Below, piece by piece: positions 16,369 through 26,731 of a DNA stretch of 64,000 nucleotides. Positions within the stretch are counted from its first letter, which is position 1, and each line of letters starts with the position of its first letter. The translations under genes and the position numbers were made by a program. The notes under the pieces are model-generated. The model worked only from the letters and a program-made list of their open reading frames with translations, did no database searches and was not told the DNA's origin. This stretch comes from Burkholderia diffusa (GTDB lineage Bacteria > Pseudomonadota > Gammaproteobacteria > Burkholderiales > Burkholderiaceae), in the NCBI RefSeq assembly GCF_902499115.1, contig NZ_CABVPN010000013.1:1-64000 (forward strand), written 5' to 3'.

Positions 16369-16506
16369 GTAACTGTTTTATAGCGACAAAGAAATAATGT
16401 ACGTCCGGCGTTCAGCGGGGCATAAAATCAGTTTTTAATCTGACATGCGGCTGCGGCCGGCTCGACAGCCGACAGCCCGCCTCTCTTGACTCGACTCGCG
16501 TCCACC

Positions 16507-17892
16507 ATGCCACACGCCCTGATTGTCGAAGACGATCCCAACAGTCTGTCCGGCCTGACCGCGCTGCTCGCCGCGGACGGCTTCTCGGTCGACACGGCCA
16601 CGTCGCTCGCCGAGGCACGCACGGCGCTCGGCCGCTCGATTCCCGATGTCGTCCTGGTCGACCTGAACCTGCCGGACGGCAGCGGATTTGACCTGCTCCA
16701 GCATCTGCCGCAGCAGCAGCCGAACGGTTCGCTGCCGGTGATCGTGCTGACGGGCAACGCGACGGTCGAGAGCGCGATCGAAGGCCTGCGTCACGGCATC
16801 TGGGACTACTTGCTGAAGCCGATCAACATTCCGCGCCTGCGCAGCCTGCTGGCCCGGATTCCGCGTCCCTACGAACTGATCGACGAAGTGCGGACGCTGC
16901 GCGCGTCGCTGCGCCACCTGGGCCGTTTCGGCGCGCTGGTGGGCCGCAGCGAGGCGATGCAGCACGTGTACGACATGATCGAGCACAACGCCGGCACCGA
17001 AACGGCCGTGCTGTTCACCGGCGAAGCCGGCACGGGCAAGAAGCTGACCGCGCGCACGCTGCACGAACTGAGCCGGCGCCGCAAGGGGCCGTTCGTGTCG
17101 TTCGACTGCCGCACGATCGCGCATGCCGGGCGTCACGGCGCGTCGCTCGACAGCGTGCTGTTCGGCCATGAACGCGGCGCGTTCGACGGCGCCGAGCGGC
17201 GCGAATCGGGCCTGTTCGAACAGGCCGGCGGCGGCACGCTGTTCCTCGACGAGATCACCGCACTGCCGCTCGTGCTGCAGGAGGCGCTGCTGCATGCGCT
17301 CGACTCGCAGAACTTCATGCGGATCGGCGGCACGAGCTCGATCGCGAGCGACTTCCGGCTGATCGCGGCCACGCGCCGCCCGGCCCGCGAGGCGGTCGCG
17401 AACGGCACGCTGCGCGAGGATCTGTGGCTGCGTCTCGATGCGGCGTCGATCACGATGCCGCCGCTGCGCGAGCGCGACGGTGATGCGCTCGCCATCGCGG
17501 ACGCGCTTATCGACGAACTCAACCGCGAAGCGAGCGCCACCGGTCGCAGCACGACCGACAAGCGCGCGGCACCGGGCTTCGTGCGCGAATGCCTGTCCTA
17601 CGAATGGCCCGGCAACGTGCGCGAATTGCAGGAGCGCGTGCGTTTCGCCTATGACGCGTCCGGCGATTTCATCGAAACGCTGCGCGCGGGCGAAGCGAGC
17701 TTCGCGGCTGGCGCCGCGCTGAACGGCAGCAGCGTGCAGATCAAGGTCGGCACCCCGCTGTCCGACGTCGAGGACCTGCTGATCCGCGCGACGCTCGACG
17801 CGGTCGGCGGCACGCGCCATCGGGCCGCGACGCTGCTCGGCATCAGCCCCAAGACGCTGTACAACAAGTTGCAGCGGATGAAGGTCAACTGA
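16507..17892 (+). CDS. Orphan NtrC-type response regulator with degenerate sigma-54 motifs
   Basis: 461 aa from the ATG at 16507. Receiver domain (about 1-120): acidic pair Asp9/Asp10, phosphoacceptor Asp52 in VDLNLPDG, Thr in LTGNA and Lys in LLKP. AAA+ domain (about 150-370): Walker A GEAGTGKK and Walker B GGGTLFLDE are kept, but the sigma-54 contact loop reads GAFDGA instead of GAFTGA, and the sensor-I ATN is ATRRP. C-terminal Fis-type helix-turn-helix (about 422-460): TRHRAATLLGISPKTLYNKLQRM. No histidine kinase is adjacent. The protein can bind DNA and be phosphorylated in principle; whether it works with sigma-54 is doubtful. Confidence 0.88.
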   Translation: MPHALIVEDDPNSLSGLTALLAADGFSVDTATSLAEARTALGRSIPDVVLVDLNLPDGSGFDLLQHLPQQQPNGSLPVIVLTGNATVESAIEGLRHGIWDYLLKPINIPRLRSLLARIPRPYELIDEVRTLRASLRHLGRFGALVGRSEAMQHVYDMIEHNAGTETAVLFTGEAGTGKKLTARTLHELSRRRKGPFVSFDCRTIAHAGRHGASLDSVLFGHERGAFDGAERRESGLFEQAGGGTLFLDEITALPLVLQEALLHALDSQNFMRIGGTSSIASDFRLIAATRRPAREAVANGTLREDLWLRLDAASITMPPLRERDGDALAIADALIDELNREASATGRSTTDKRAAPGFVRECLSYEWPGNVRELQERVRFAYDASGDFIETLRAGEASFAAGAALNGSSVQIKVGTPLSDVEDLLIRATLDAVGGTRHRAATLLGISPKTLYNKLQRMKVN

Positions 17893-17981
17893 CCGCGCCG
17901 CAGTTGTTCGGGGCGCGGTCGGGAGTTGACGGTTAGTTGCGTAAGGCTATGTCACCTTGCGCCTCGCCCCGCCTCGATGGA

Positions 17982-18019
17982 AAAGCAAAAAGCCGCGCTT
18001 CTGCGCGGCTTTTTGCTTT
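17982..18019. terminator. Bidirectional Rho-independent terminator
   Basis: A 17-bp perfect stem (17982-17998 with 18003-18019) with a 4-base loop; the A5/T5 blocks inside it give a T-run on both strands. It separates the convergent response-regulator and nagZ genes. Confidence 0.93.
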
Positions 18020-18052
18020 CGACAACGACGACATCACGCCGCCCTTCTCCGC

Positions 18053-19081
18053 TTACGCCAGCGCGCTGCTCAGCAGCGCCTGCGCCTGCAGATACTCGGG
18101 TTGCGCGATCAGCTTGTCCCACTTGAGCGGCTTGCCGCGCGCCCGCATCCGCTTGATGCGCCGCACCGACTCGGCCGACGCCTGGGCCTTCAGCCCGTTC
18201 AGCACGACCTCGGCCGCGTCCGGCTGGTTGCAGACGAGCACCATGTCGCAGCCGGCGGCGAGCGCTGCGTCAGCCGCCTGCGTGAGCGTGCCGCCTTCGC
18301 GTGCCGCCTCCATCGACAGGTCGTCGCTGAAGATCGCGCCCGTGAAGCCGAGCCGCCCGCGCAGGATGTCCTGCAGCCACACGCGCGAGAAGCCCGCGGG
18401 CCGCTTGTCGACCTGCGTGTAGATCACGTGCGCGGGGATCACCGCGGAGAGTGACAGGCCGAGCCAGTCGTACGGGGCGACGTCCTGCTTGAGGATCGCG
18501 TCGAGCGGCCGGTCGTCGGTCGGCAGTGCGACGTGCGAATCGGCTTCCGCGAAGCCGTGCCCCGGGAAATGCTTGCCGCAGTTCGCCATGCCCGCGAGCG
18601 ACAAACCGTGGTTCAGGCTCTTCGCGAGCAGCGTGACGACACGCGGGTCGCGATGGAACGCGCGATCGCCGATCACCTTCGAGTGCCCGTAGTCGAGATC
18701 GAGCACCGGCGTGAAGCTCATGTCGATCCCGCATGCGCGCAGCTCGGCGGCCAGGATGTAGCCGACGGCGGTCGCGACCTTCGTCGCGAGCAGCACGTCG
18801 CGGTCCCACAGTTCGCCGAGGCGACGCATCGCGGGCAGCACCGTGAAGCCGTCGGAGCGGAACCGCTGCACGCGGCCGCCTTCGTGATCGACGGCGATCA
18901 GGATGTCTTCGCGCACCGCGCGGATCGAGTCGGTCAGCGCCGTCAGTTGCGCACGATTCTGGAAGTGCCGCGCGAACAGGATCACGCCGCCAGTATTCGG
19001 ATGCGCGAGGCGCCGCGCATCGTCGCGCGACAGGGTCGTGCCGACGACGTCGAGCATGACCGGGCCGGGAGTCGTTTTCAT
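18053..19081 (-). CDS. nagZ: Beta-N-acetylglucosaminidase NagZ (GH3)
   Basis: 342 aa cytoplasmic enzyme that removes N-acetylglucosamine from anhydromuropeptides during cell-wall recycling, a step linked to beta-lactamase induction in related bacteria. The GH3 substrate signature is IAVDHEGGRVQRF; KHFPGHG holds the general acid His, and FSDDLSMEA holds the nucleophilic Asp. It is the last gene of the lepA-to-nagZ minus-strand block, 15 bases after acpS. Confidence 0.95.
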   Translation of the reverse strand: MKTTPGPVMLDVVGTTLSRDDARRLAHPNTGGVILFARHFQNRAQLTALTDSIRAVREDILIAVDHEGGRVQRFRSDGFTVLPAMRRLGELWDRDVLLATKVATAVGYILAAELRACGIDMSFTPVLDLDYGHSKVIGDRAFHRDPRVVTLLAKSLNHGLSLAGMANCGKHFPGHGFAEADSHVALPTDDRPLDAILKQDVAPYDWLGLSLSAVIPAHVIYTQVDKRPAGFSRVWLQDILRGRLGFTGAIFSDDLSMEAAREGGTLTQAADAALAAGCDMVLVCNQPDAAEVVLNGLKAQASAESVRRIKRMRARGKPLKWDKLIAQPEYLQAQALLSSALA

Positions 19082-19096
19082 CGAATCGGAATTCCG

Positions 19097-19537
19097 TCAG
19101 GAGGGGGTTCGGGAAACAGGTGCAGGTGCAGTGCCAGGCGCGGCGTCCGTTTCGGCGACCACGAACGACACCGCGTAGTCGCGTTCGTCGCTGACCGTCA
19201 CACGCGCCGTGATGCCACGCGCGGCAAGCCAGTCGGCCAGCTCGCCCGAAGCGACTACGTACGGCTCGCCGCTACGCTGGTTGAGCGTCTGCAGCGCGCG
19301 CCACGTCATCGGCCAGTGCATGCCGAGCCCGATCGCCTTCGAGAACGCTTCCTTCGCGGAAAAGCGCGTCGCGAGAAACGCGATGCCGCGCGCCTCCGAG
19401 CGCGCACGGCGAGCCTGGAACACGCGCAGCTCGTCGGGGCCCAGCACCTTCTCGGCGAACCGGCCGCCCGTGCGCTCGAGCACGGCCGCGATGCGGCTCA
19501 CCTGGACGATGTCGGTGCCGATGCCGTAGATCGCCAT
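19097..19537 (-). CDS. acpS: Holo-[acyl-carrier-protein] synthase
   Basis: 146 aa. It transfers 4'-phosphopantetheine from CoA to Ser of ACP (acpP is in this window at 32.6 kb). The family motifs are GIGTDIVQVSRI at the N-terminus, with the Mg-binding Asp, and FLATRFSAKEAFSKAIG in the middle. The last 25 residues are a Pro/Ala/Thr-rich tail not needed for the fold. It lies between pdxJ and nagZ as in many proteobacteria. Confidence 0.95.
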   Translation of the reverse strand: MAIYGIGTDIVQVSRIAAVLERTGGRFAEKVLGPDELRVFQARRARSEARGIAFLATRFSAKEAFSKAIGLGMHWPMTWRALQTLNQRSGEPYVVASGELADWLAARGITARVTVSDERDYAVSFVVAETDAAPGTAPAPVSRTPS

Positions 19538-19606
19538 CTCAACGCCCGCCGTGATGCGCGGACGATGCCGGGCGGCGAGCGAAGCGCGCGCGCACGCAAC
19601 GCATCG

Positions 19607-20383
19607 TCAGCGCGCGCCGCCGTGCAGCGCGGCGACGCGTGCGGCGACCATGATCGCCTTCATCTCGCGCACCGCGTTGTCCCAGCCTGCGAAGATCGCG
19701 TGCGCGACGATCGCGTGGCCGATGTTCAGTTCGACGATGCCGTCGATCGCGGCGATCTGCTGCACGTTCGTGTAATGCAGCCCGTGGCCGGCGTTGACCT
19801 TGAGACCCAGTTGCGCGCCGGCCTGCACGCCGGCGACGATGCGCTCGTATTCGCGCTGCTGCTCGGCCTCGTCGTGCGCATCGGCGTAGCGGCCGGTATG
19901 CAGCTCGACCACCGGCGCGCCGGCTTCGTGCGCGGCGCGGATCTGCGTCTCGTCCGGATCGATGAACAGCGACACGCGCACGCCGGCGTCGGCGAGCTGC
20001 CTGCATGCCGCACGCACGGCCTCGAAGCGGCCGGCAACGTCGAGACCGCCTTCGGTCGTCAGTTCCTCGCGCTTCTCCGGCACGAGGCACGCGTCGTGCG
20101 GACGCACTTCGCATGCGATGTCGAGCATCTCGGCCGTCACCGCGCATTCGAGGTTCATCCGCGTCTTCAGCAGAGGGCGCAGCGTGCGCACGTCGGCGTC
20201 GACGATGTGGCGGCGGTCCTCGCGCAGATGCAGCGTGATCGCGTCCGCACCGGCCTCTTCGGCGGCGAGCGCCGCGCGGATCGGATCGGGATAGGACGTG
20301 CCGCGCGCGTTGCGCAGCGTCGCGACGTGGTCGATGTTCACGCCGAGGTCGATGGCGGTGGGCGTTGTCAGGAAGAAACTCAT
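19607..20383 (-). CDS. pdxJ: Pyridoxine 5'-phosphate synthase
   Basis: 258 aa from the ATG at 20383, which overlaps the recO stop by four bases (ATGA). It condenses 1-deoxyxylulose 5-phosphate with 3-amino-2-oxopropyl phosphate, the last ring-forming step of vitamin B6 synthesis. The TIM-barrel signatures LGVNIDHVATLRNARG, HLREDRRHI, KVNAGHGLHY and LNIGHAIVA are all seen. A much longer in-frame extension upstream lies over recO and is not part of the gene. Confidence 0.96.
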   Translation of the reverse strand: MSFFLTTPTAIDLGVNIDHVATLRNARGTSYPDPIRAALAAEEAGADAITLHLREDRRHIVDADVRTLRPLLKTRMNLECAVTAEMLDIACEVRPHDACLVPEKREELTTEGGLDVAGRFEAVRAACRQLADAGVRVSLFIDPDETQIRAAHEAGAPVVELHTGRYADAHDEAEQQREYERIVAGVQAGAQLGLKVNAGHGLHYTNVQQIAAIDGIVELNIGHAIVAHAIFAGWDNAVREMKAIMVAARVAALHGGAR

Positions 20384-21219
20384 AGGTTTTGCAGGTCGAT
20401 CAGGATCTGACGCGTGGCAAGCGGCGTACCGCCGAGATAGGTGTTCAGCAGGAAGCGCATCAGCGTCTTGCTTTGCGCGACCGTCTGGGCTCGATGGTAA
20501 TCGTCCTGCTCCATGTCGAGCAACGTCTGTCCGGTAATCACCGGCCAGTGCGACGGTACGTCGTCGTCCGCATTGCGCACGCCGCGCTCGGGATCGAACA
20601 CGTAGCGGCGATCCGGCTCGACCGCACGGCGCGCGACCGTGCGGTTCAGCGCCATCGCATAGCCGGTCTCGCGCAGCAGCACCCGCTCGAACGAACGCAG
20701 CACCTGCACCGCGGGCTCGCCGTGCGCAAGGCGCGTGAGGGTCAGCACGTAGTGATTGAAGAGCGGCGGCTGCGGATCCTCGCGCGCGCAGAATTTCACG
20801 AGCAGCTCGTTCGCGTAGAAGCCGCACAGCAACCCGTCGCCGCCGAGCGGGAGCATCCCGCCGACCCACTCGGCACCCGTCAGCGTGCGTACTTCGGATT
20901 TGCCCGACCAGGACAGCAGCAGCGGCTGGAACGTCTGCAGCACGCCGCGCAGCGCGGAGTGCGGGCGCTTCGCGCCCTTCGCGACGAGCGCGAGGCGGCC
21001 GTGATCGCGCGTGAGCACGTCGATGATCAGGCTCGTTTCCCGATACGGATAGCTGTGCAGCACGAACGCCGGCTGCTCGGCGACGCGGAAATCGGACGTG
21101 CGAGACGTCGCGCGCCGCGCCTTGCGACGCGGCGGTTCGGGCGGTGCCGGCAACGGCGCGTCGTTCGCGCCGGCGGTCACCGCGTCTTCGGTCGACGTCA
21201 GCGCGTCATTCGTACCCAT
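20380..21219 (-). CDS. recO: DNA repair protein RecO
   Basis: 279 aa. RecO works with RecR to load RecA on SSB-covered single strands. After a 45-residue, Ala/Pro/Arg-rich N-terminal extension comes the OB fold (AFVLHSYPYRETSLIIDVLTR in pieces) and a helical C-terminal domain containing a single Cys region CGFYANELLVKFC. The zinc-site cysteines known from some RecO proteins are not complete. The start overlaps the end of era by 14 bases; pdxJ overlaps its end by four. Confidence 0.92.
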   Translation of the reverse strand: MGTNDALTSTEDAVTAGANDAPLPAPPEPPRRKARRATSRTSDFRVAEQPAFVLHSYPYRETSLIIDVLTRDHGRLALVAKGAKRPHSALRGVLQTFQPLLLSWSGKSEVRTLTGAEWVGGMLPLGGDGLLCGFYANELLVKFCAREDPQPPLFNHYVLTLTRLAHGEPAVQVLRSFERVLLRETGYAMALNRTVARRAVEPDRRYVFDPERGVRNADDDVPSHWPVITGQTLLDMEQDDYHRAQTVAQSKTLMRFLLNTYLGGTPLATRQILIDLQNL

Positions 21220-22105
21220 AGGCGCGCAGCCCCGCCTCGTTGTCGGCCCACCCGCTCTTCACCTTCACGAAGGTCTCGAGATACACGGGGCCGTCGAACA
21301 GCTTCTCCATGTCCATCCGCGCCTCGGTGCTGATCTGCTTGAGCTTCTCGCCCTTCTTGCCGATCACCATCGCCTTGTGCGAATCGCGCTCGACGAGGAT
21401 CGTCGCGAAGATACGCTTCAGGCGCCCTTCCTCCTCGAACTTGTCGATCAGCACGGTGCTCGTGTAGGGCAGTTCGTCGCCGGTCCAGCGGAACACCTTC
21501 TCGCGCAGGATTTCGGCCGCAAGGAAGCGCGAGCTGCGGTCGGTCAGTTCGTCCTCGCCGTAGATCGGCTCGCCTTCCGGCAGGTACGGCTTGATGGTGT
21601 CCAGCAGGCGCTTGATGTCTTCCGGCCGCTGTGCCGACAGCGGCACGAGTTCGGTGAATTCGCGCAGCCCGCTCATCTGCTGCATGAACGGGAACAACGT
21701 CGCCTTGTCGGACACACGATCGATCTTGTTCGCGATCAGCAGCGTCGGCATGCCGGGCGGGATCAGGTCGAGCACCTTCTGGTCGTCGGGCCCGAAGCGG
21801 CCAGCCTCGATCACGAACAGGATCACGTCGACCGACGTGAGCGTCGACGTGACCGCGCGGTTCAGCGAGCGGTTCAGCGCGGTGCTGTGACGGGTCTGAA
21901 AGCCCGGCGTGTCGACGAACACGAATTGCGCGTCGTCGAACGTGTTGATGCCGGTGATGCGATGGCGGGTCGTTTGCGCCTTGCGCGACGTGATGCTGAT
22001 CTTCTGGCCGACGAGTGCGTTCATCAACGTCGACTTGCCGACGTTCGGGCGGCCCACGATCGCGATCATGCCGCAACGGAAACCGGTAGGAGCGGGAGTG
22101 TTCAT
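21206..22105 (-). CDS. era: GTPase Era
   Basis: 299 aa. Era binds GTP and the 3' end of 16S rRNA and couples 30S maturation to growth. G1 GRPNVGKST, G3 DTPGF, G4 NKID, and a C-terminal KH domain with VIGKKGEKLKQI (about 240-252) are present. It sits in the conserved rnc-era-recO order. Confidence 0.97.
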   Translation of the reverse strand: MNTPAPTGFRCGMIAIVGRPNVGKSTLMNALVGQKISITSRKAQTTRHRITGINTFDDAQFVFVDTPGFQTRHSTALNRSLNRAVTSTLTSVDVILFVIEAGRFGPDDQKVLDLIPPGMPTLLIANKIDRVSDKATLFPFMQQMSGLREFTELVPLSAQRPEDIKRLLDTIKPYLPEGEPIYGEDELTDRSSRFLAAEILREKVFRWTGDELPYTSTVLIDKFEEEGRLKRIFATILVERDSHKAMVIGKKGEKLKQISTEARMDMEKLFDGPVYLETFVKVKSGWADNEAGLRAYGYE

Positions 22106-22165
22106 ATCGTTTGGGAGACAGGTTCGGAAACGGCCGCGCGGCGCGCGGCACGATCGAGGGGCAAT

Positions 22166-23413
22166 TCAGTGGTCGGCATCGGCCACGCGCGCCTGCGCGG
22201 CAGCGAGGCTTGCGCCACCCTGCGGCGTCTCGGTGCCGGGCGCCGCGGCGTCGCGGGCACGCGACGTTGCACGCGAAGCGGCGTCGGAACCGGCAGCGGG
22301 CTTGTCGGTGGACGCGGCCGGATCGGCCGCCTGGCCCGCCTGCTTGTCGGCTGCACGGGGTGCGGCTTCCGCGTGCTTGTCCGTCGCGCGCGAGCCGGCT
22401 TCGTTGCGATCCGACGGCTTCTCAGACGCCTTGTCGGCCGGCTTGTCGGCCATCGGCTTCGGGGGCCGGTCGGCCTTGTCCGTGGCCGTTTCCACATGCG
22501 CCGCGCGAATCGCGGCCATCGGCGCCTGCGTCGGCCGCTCGGTCGTGTGTGCGCCGGCGTCGGTCGCTGCCGACCCGGCAGCAGGCGCCTTCGCGTCGCG
22601 CGTCGTCGCACGCTCCTTTCGTTCCGGCGAACGCAGGTCGAGTGCTTCCTGCACGCCCTTCACGCCCGGCACGATTTCAGGCTCGACGTGCTTCGACCCG
22701 CGTGCGTTCTTCGAACGCTTCGGCTTCGCGGCCAGCATCGGCGCGGCCGCCAGCACCTCGTCGAGCGCCTTCTTCGCGGCAGCCTGCTCGGCCGCCCGCC
22801 GGCTCGCGCCGGAGCCTGACACCTTCACGTCGAGCTTCGGCACCGTGCACTCGACCTCGAACTGCTGATTGTGCGCCGCACCATGAGTCGCGACGACCGT
22901 ATAGGTCGGAAGCGCGATCTTGTGCCCCTGCAGGTACTCCTGCAGCAGCGTCTTCGCATCCTTGCCGAGCGTGCGCGGATCGATGTGGTCGAGAATCGGG
23001 ATATAGAGGCGCTTGATGACCCCTTGGGCGGCTTCGAAGCCGCCATCGAGGAATACGGCCCCGATGATGGCTTCGAACGCGTCCGCGAGGATCGACGGGC
23101 GACGGAAGCCGCCGCTGCGCAATTCGCCCTCGCCCAGCCGCAGCCCTTCCGAAATATTCAGGGCCTGAGCGATTTCGTAGAGCGACTGCTGCTTGACGAG
23201 GTTGGCGCGCACGCGCGACAGGTCACCTTCGTCCAGCTTGCTGAAACGCTGGAACAAAAGGGCGGCCACCGCGCAATTCAGAACGGAATCGCCGAGAAAC
23301 TCGAGCCGTTCATTGTGCGTGGCACTGTGACTGCGATGGGTCAAAGCCTGGCGCAATAATTCCGCATTGCGAAATTCGTAGCGCAGCCGGCTTTCCAACT
23401 GGGATAGGGGCAT
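22166..23413 (-). CDS. rnc: Ribonuclease III with long disordered C-terminal tail
   Basis: 415 aa against about 226 in E. coli. Residues 1-150 are the catalytic domain with the signature RLEFLGDSVL (Glu and Asp metal ligands) and the second acidic cluster DAFEAIIGAVFLDGG. Residues about 157-227 are the double-stranded-RNA-binding domain ending ASRRAAEQAAAKKAL. The remaining ~185 residues are rich in Ala, Lys, Asp, Pro and Thr, low in hydrophobics and probably unstructured. It processes rRNA and many mRNAs. The 153-base leader holds two hairpins (see separate entry) and lies downstream of lepB. Confidence 0.95.
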   Translation of the reverse strand: MPLSQLESRLRYEFRNAELLRQALTHRSHSATHNERLEFLGDSVLNCAVAALLFQRFSKLDEGDLSRVRANLVKQQSLYEIAQALNISEGLRLGEGELRSGGFRRPSILADAFEAIIGAVFLDGGFEAAQGVIKRLYIPILDHIDPRTLGKDAKTLLQEYLQGHKIALPTYTVVATHGAAHNQQFEVECTVPKLDVKVSGSGASRRAAEQAAAKKALDEVLAAAPMLAAKPKRSKNARGSKHVEPEIVPGVKGVQEALDLRSPERKERATTRDAKAPAAGSAATDAGAHTTERPTQAPMAAIRAAHVETATDKADRPPKPMADKPADKASEKPSDRNEAGSRATDKHAEAAPRAADKQAGQAADPAASTDKPAAGSDAASRATSRARDAAAPGTETPQGGASLAAAQARVADADH

Positions 23414-23481
23414 GTGCAGGAGTATAACGCGGGCGCCGGTCGGGCCGAAACGGCACGGCCGGACGCGAAAAGGCGTGACGA

Positions 23482-23549
23482 GGCGGTGTTACCGCCGGTT
23501 CTTAAAGTAGTTCGGCAATACGCGACGCGGCCCGTGCGTCGCGTATTGC
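23482..23549 (-). promoter_or_regulatory. Paired hairpins in the rnc leader (possible RNase III autoregulation site)
   Basis: Between lepB and rnc the RNA can fold into a 14-bp perfect stem (23515-23528 with 23536-23549, 7-base loop) and, nearer rnc, a 6-bp stem GGCGGT/ACCGCC (23482-23487 with 23491-23496). Neither has a T-run. In E. coli RNase III cleaves a hairpin in its own leader to limit its expression; the location here is equivalent, the function is inferred. Confidence 0.55.
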
Positions 23550-23566
23550 GTGCGAGTCGAACGCGA

Positions 23567-24460
23567 TCAGTTGAAGGAACCGATGCGCTTCAGGTCGCCG
23601 AAGTTCATCCAGATGAAGAACGCGCGGCCGACGATGTTGTTGTCCGGCACGAAACCCCAGTAGCGGCTGTCGGCGCTGTTGTCGCGGTTGTCGCCCATCA
23701 TGAAGTAGTGGCCCGGCGGCACCTTGCAGATCACGCCGCGGCTGTTGTACGTGCAGTTGTCGCGATACGGATAATCGTAGGCGCCCATCACGAACGGCGG
23801 CACGGCAGGGTTGTTGAGGATCGCGTTCTTCTTGTTGCCGATCGTTTCCTCGAACTGCTTTGCGTAGTTCTGGCGCTCGTCGTCGAAGAAATCGGGCAGC
23901 GGCGTTTCGGGCACCGGCTGGCCGTTGATCGTCAGTTGCTTGTCCTGGTAAGCGACCGTGTCGCCCGGCAGGCCAATCACGCGCTTGATGTAGTCGACCG
24001 ACTCGTCCTTCGGATAACGGAACACGACGACGTCGCCGCGCGACAGCGGGCTGCCCTGCGTGATCTTCGTGTTCGTGATCGGCATGCGCAGGCCGTATTC
24101 GAACTTGTTGACGAGGATGAAGTCGCCGACCAGCAGCGTCGGAACCATCGAGCCCGACGGGATCTTGAACGGCTCGACGACGAACGAACGCACGACGAAT
24201 ACGGCCAGGATCACCGGGAAGAAGCTCGCGGTGTACTCGAGCCACCACGGCTGACGCAGCTTTTCGTCGCGCAGCTTCGAACGCGTCTGCCCCGCGTTTT
24301 CGTCCGCGAAACGCTTGTCGATGCGCGACTGCTGGCGGTCGAACTCCTCGATCGCCGCATCGGCCGCCTTGCGTCGCCGCGGCAGGAACACCAGTTTGTC
24401 CAACACCCACGCTACGCCCGTCACGACGACGAGCACAAAAAGAATCAGCGCAAAATTCAT
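23567..24460 (-). CDS. lepB: Signal peptidase I
   Basis: 297 aa inner-membrane serine protease that cleaves Sec and Tat signal peptides. Two N-terminal membrane spans (about 3-22 and 78-98) flank a basic cytoplasmic loop. The catalytic Ser is in PSGSMVPTLLVGD, and the general-base Lys in YIKRVIGLPGD. The C-terminal GDNRDNSADSRYWGFV box is typical. It follows lepA by 16 bases, the order seen in E. coli. Confidence 0.97.
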   Translation of the reverse strand: MNFALILFVLVVVTGVAWVLDKLVFLPRRRKAADAAIEEFDRQQSRIDKRFADENAGQTRSKLRDEKLRQPWWLEYTASFFPVILAVFVVRSFVVEPFKIPSGSMVPTLLVGDFILVNKFEYGLRMPITNTKITQGSPLSRGDVVVFRYPKDESVDYIKRVIGLPGDTVAYQDKQLTINGQPVPETPLPDFFDDERQNYAKQFEETIGNKKNAILNNPAVPPFVMGAYDYPYRDNCTYNSRGVICKVPPGHYFMMGDNRDNSADSRYWGFVPDNNIVGRAFFIWMNFGDLKRIGSFN

Positions 24461-24476
24461 AAAAGGATCAGTCCTG

Positions 24477-26270
<1,794 letters not shown>

Positions 26271-26333
26271 TCAGTGCCGATCAAGCGAAAAAGGCGCGCT
26301 CGACGACTGCGGAGCACGCCTTGTAAGTCGGTG

Positions 26334-26355
26334 AAAAAACGGCTTATTTTAGCCG
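26334..26355 (-). terminator. Rho-independent terminator after the glutaredoxin-like gene
   Basis: CGGCT/AGCCG stem (26351-26355 with 26340-26344), 6-base loop, followed on the minus strand by six T. It closes the rpoE-to-glutaredoxin transcript ahead of lepA. Confidence 0.75.
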
Positions 26356-26487
26356 AAAAGGCCTTTGCCGGGCGGTAATTTGGGACGTCTGGTCGAGGAC
26401 GCCCGGTCAGGGCACCCTGCCGGAGGCCTTGGCGGGCAGACTCGCACCGGAACTCCGCGCAGGGCGCGGCCGGCGGCGGGGCCAGAT

Positions 26488-26724
26488 TCAGCGCCGCGCC
26501 GATAGCGCGCCGCGCACCCTCGCCTCGTCGAACCGGTGGCGGCACACCTCCGTGCCGTCCAGCAACAGCACCGGCACGTCCTCGTCGTACCGGGCGACGA
26601 GCGCCGGATCGGCGTCGATGTCGACGTAGTCGACGGCAACGCCGAACTCGGCCGCCACGGGCGCCAGCGCATCGCGCATGTCGTCGCACAGATGGCACCA
26701 GCCGCGGCCGTAGAGCGTGAACAT
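26488..26724 (-). CDS. Glutaredoxin-family thiol protein (DUF836-like)
   Basis: 78 aa, thioredoxin fold. The redox site is CHLC (residues 10-13) and the cis-Pro is in DVPVLLLDG. It starts seven bases after the end of mucD and is therefore likely expressed with the sigma-E cluster. Physiological substrate unknown; a role in the oxidative branch of envelope stress is only a guess from position. Confidence 0.85.
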   Translation of the reverse strand: MFTLYGRGWCHLCDDMRDALAPVAAEFGVAVDYVDIDADPALVARYDEDVPVLLLDGTEVCRHRFDEARVRGALSARR

Positions 26725-26731
26725 CGGCGCG

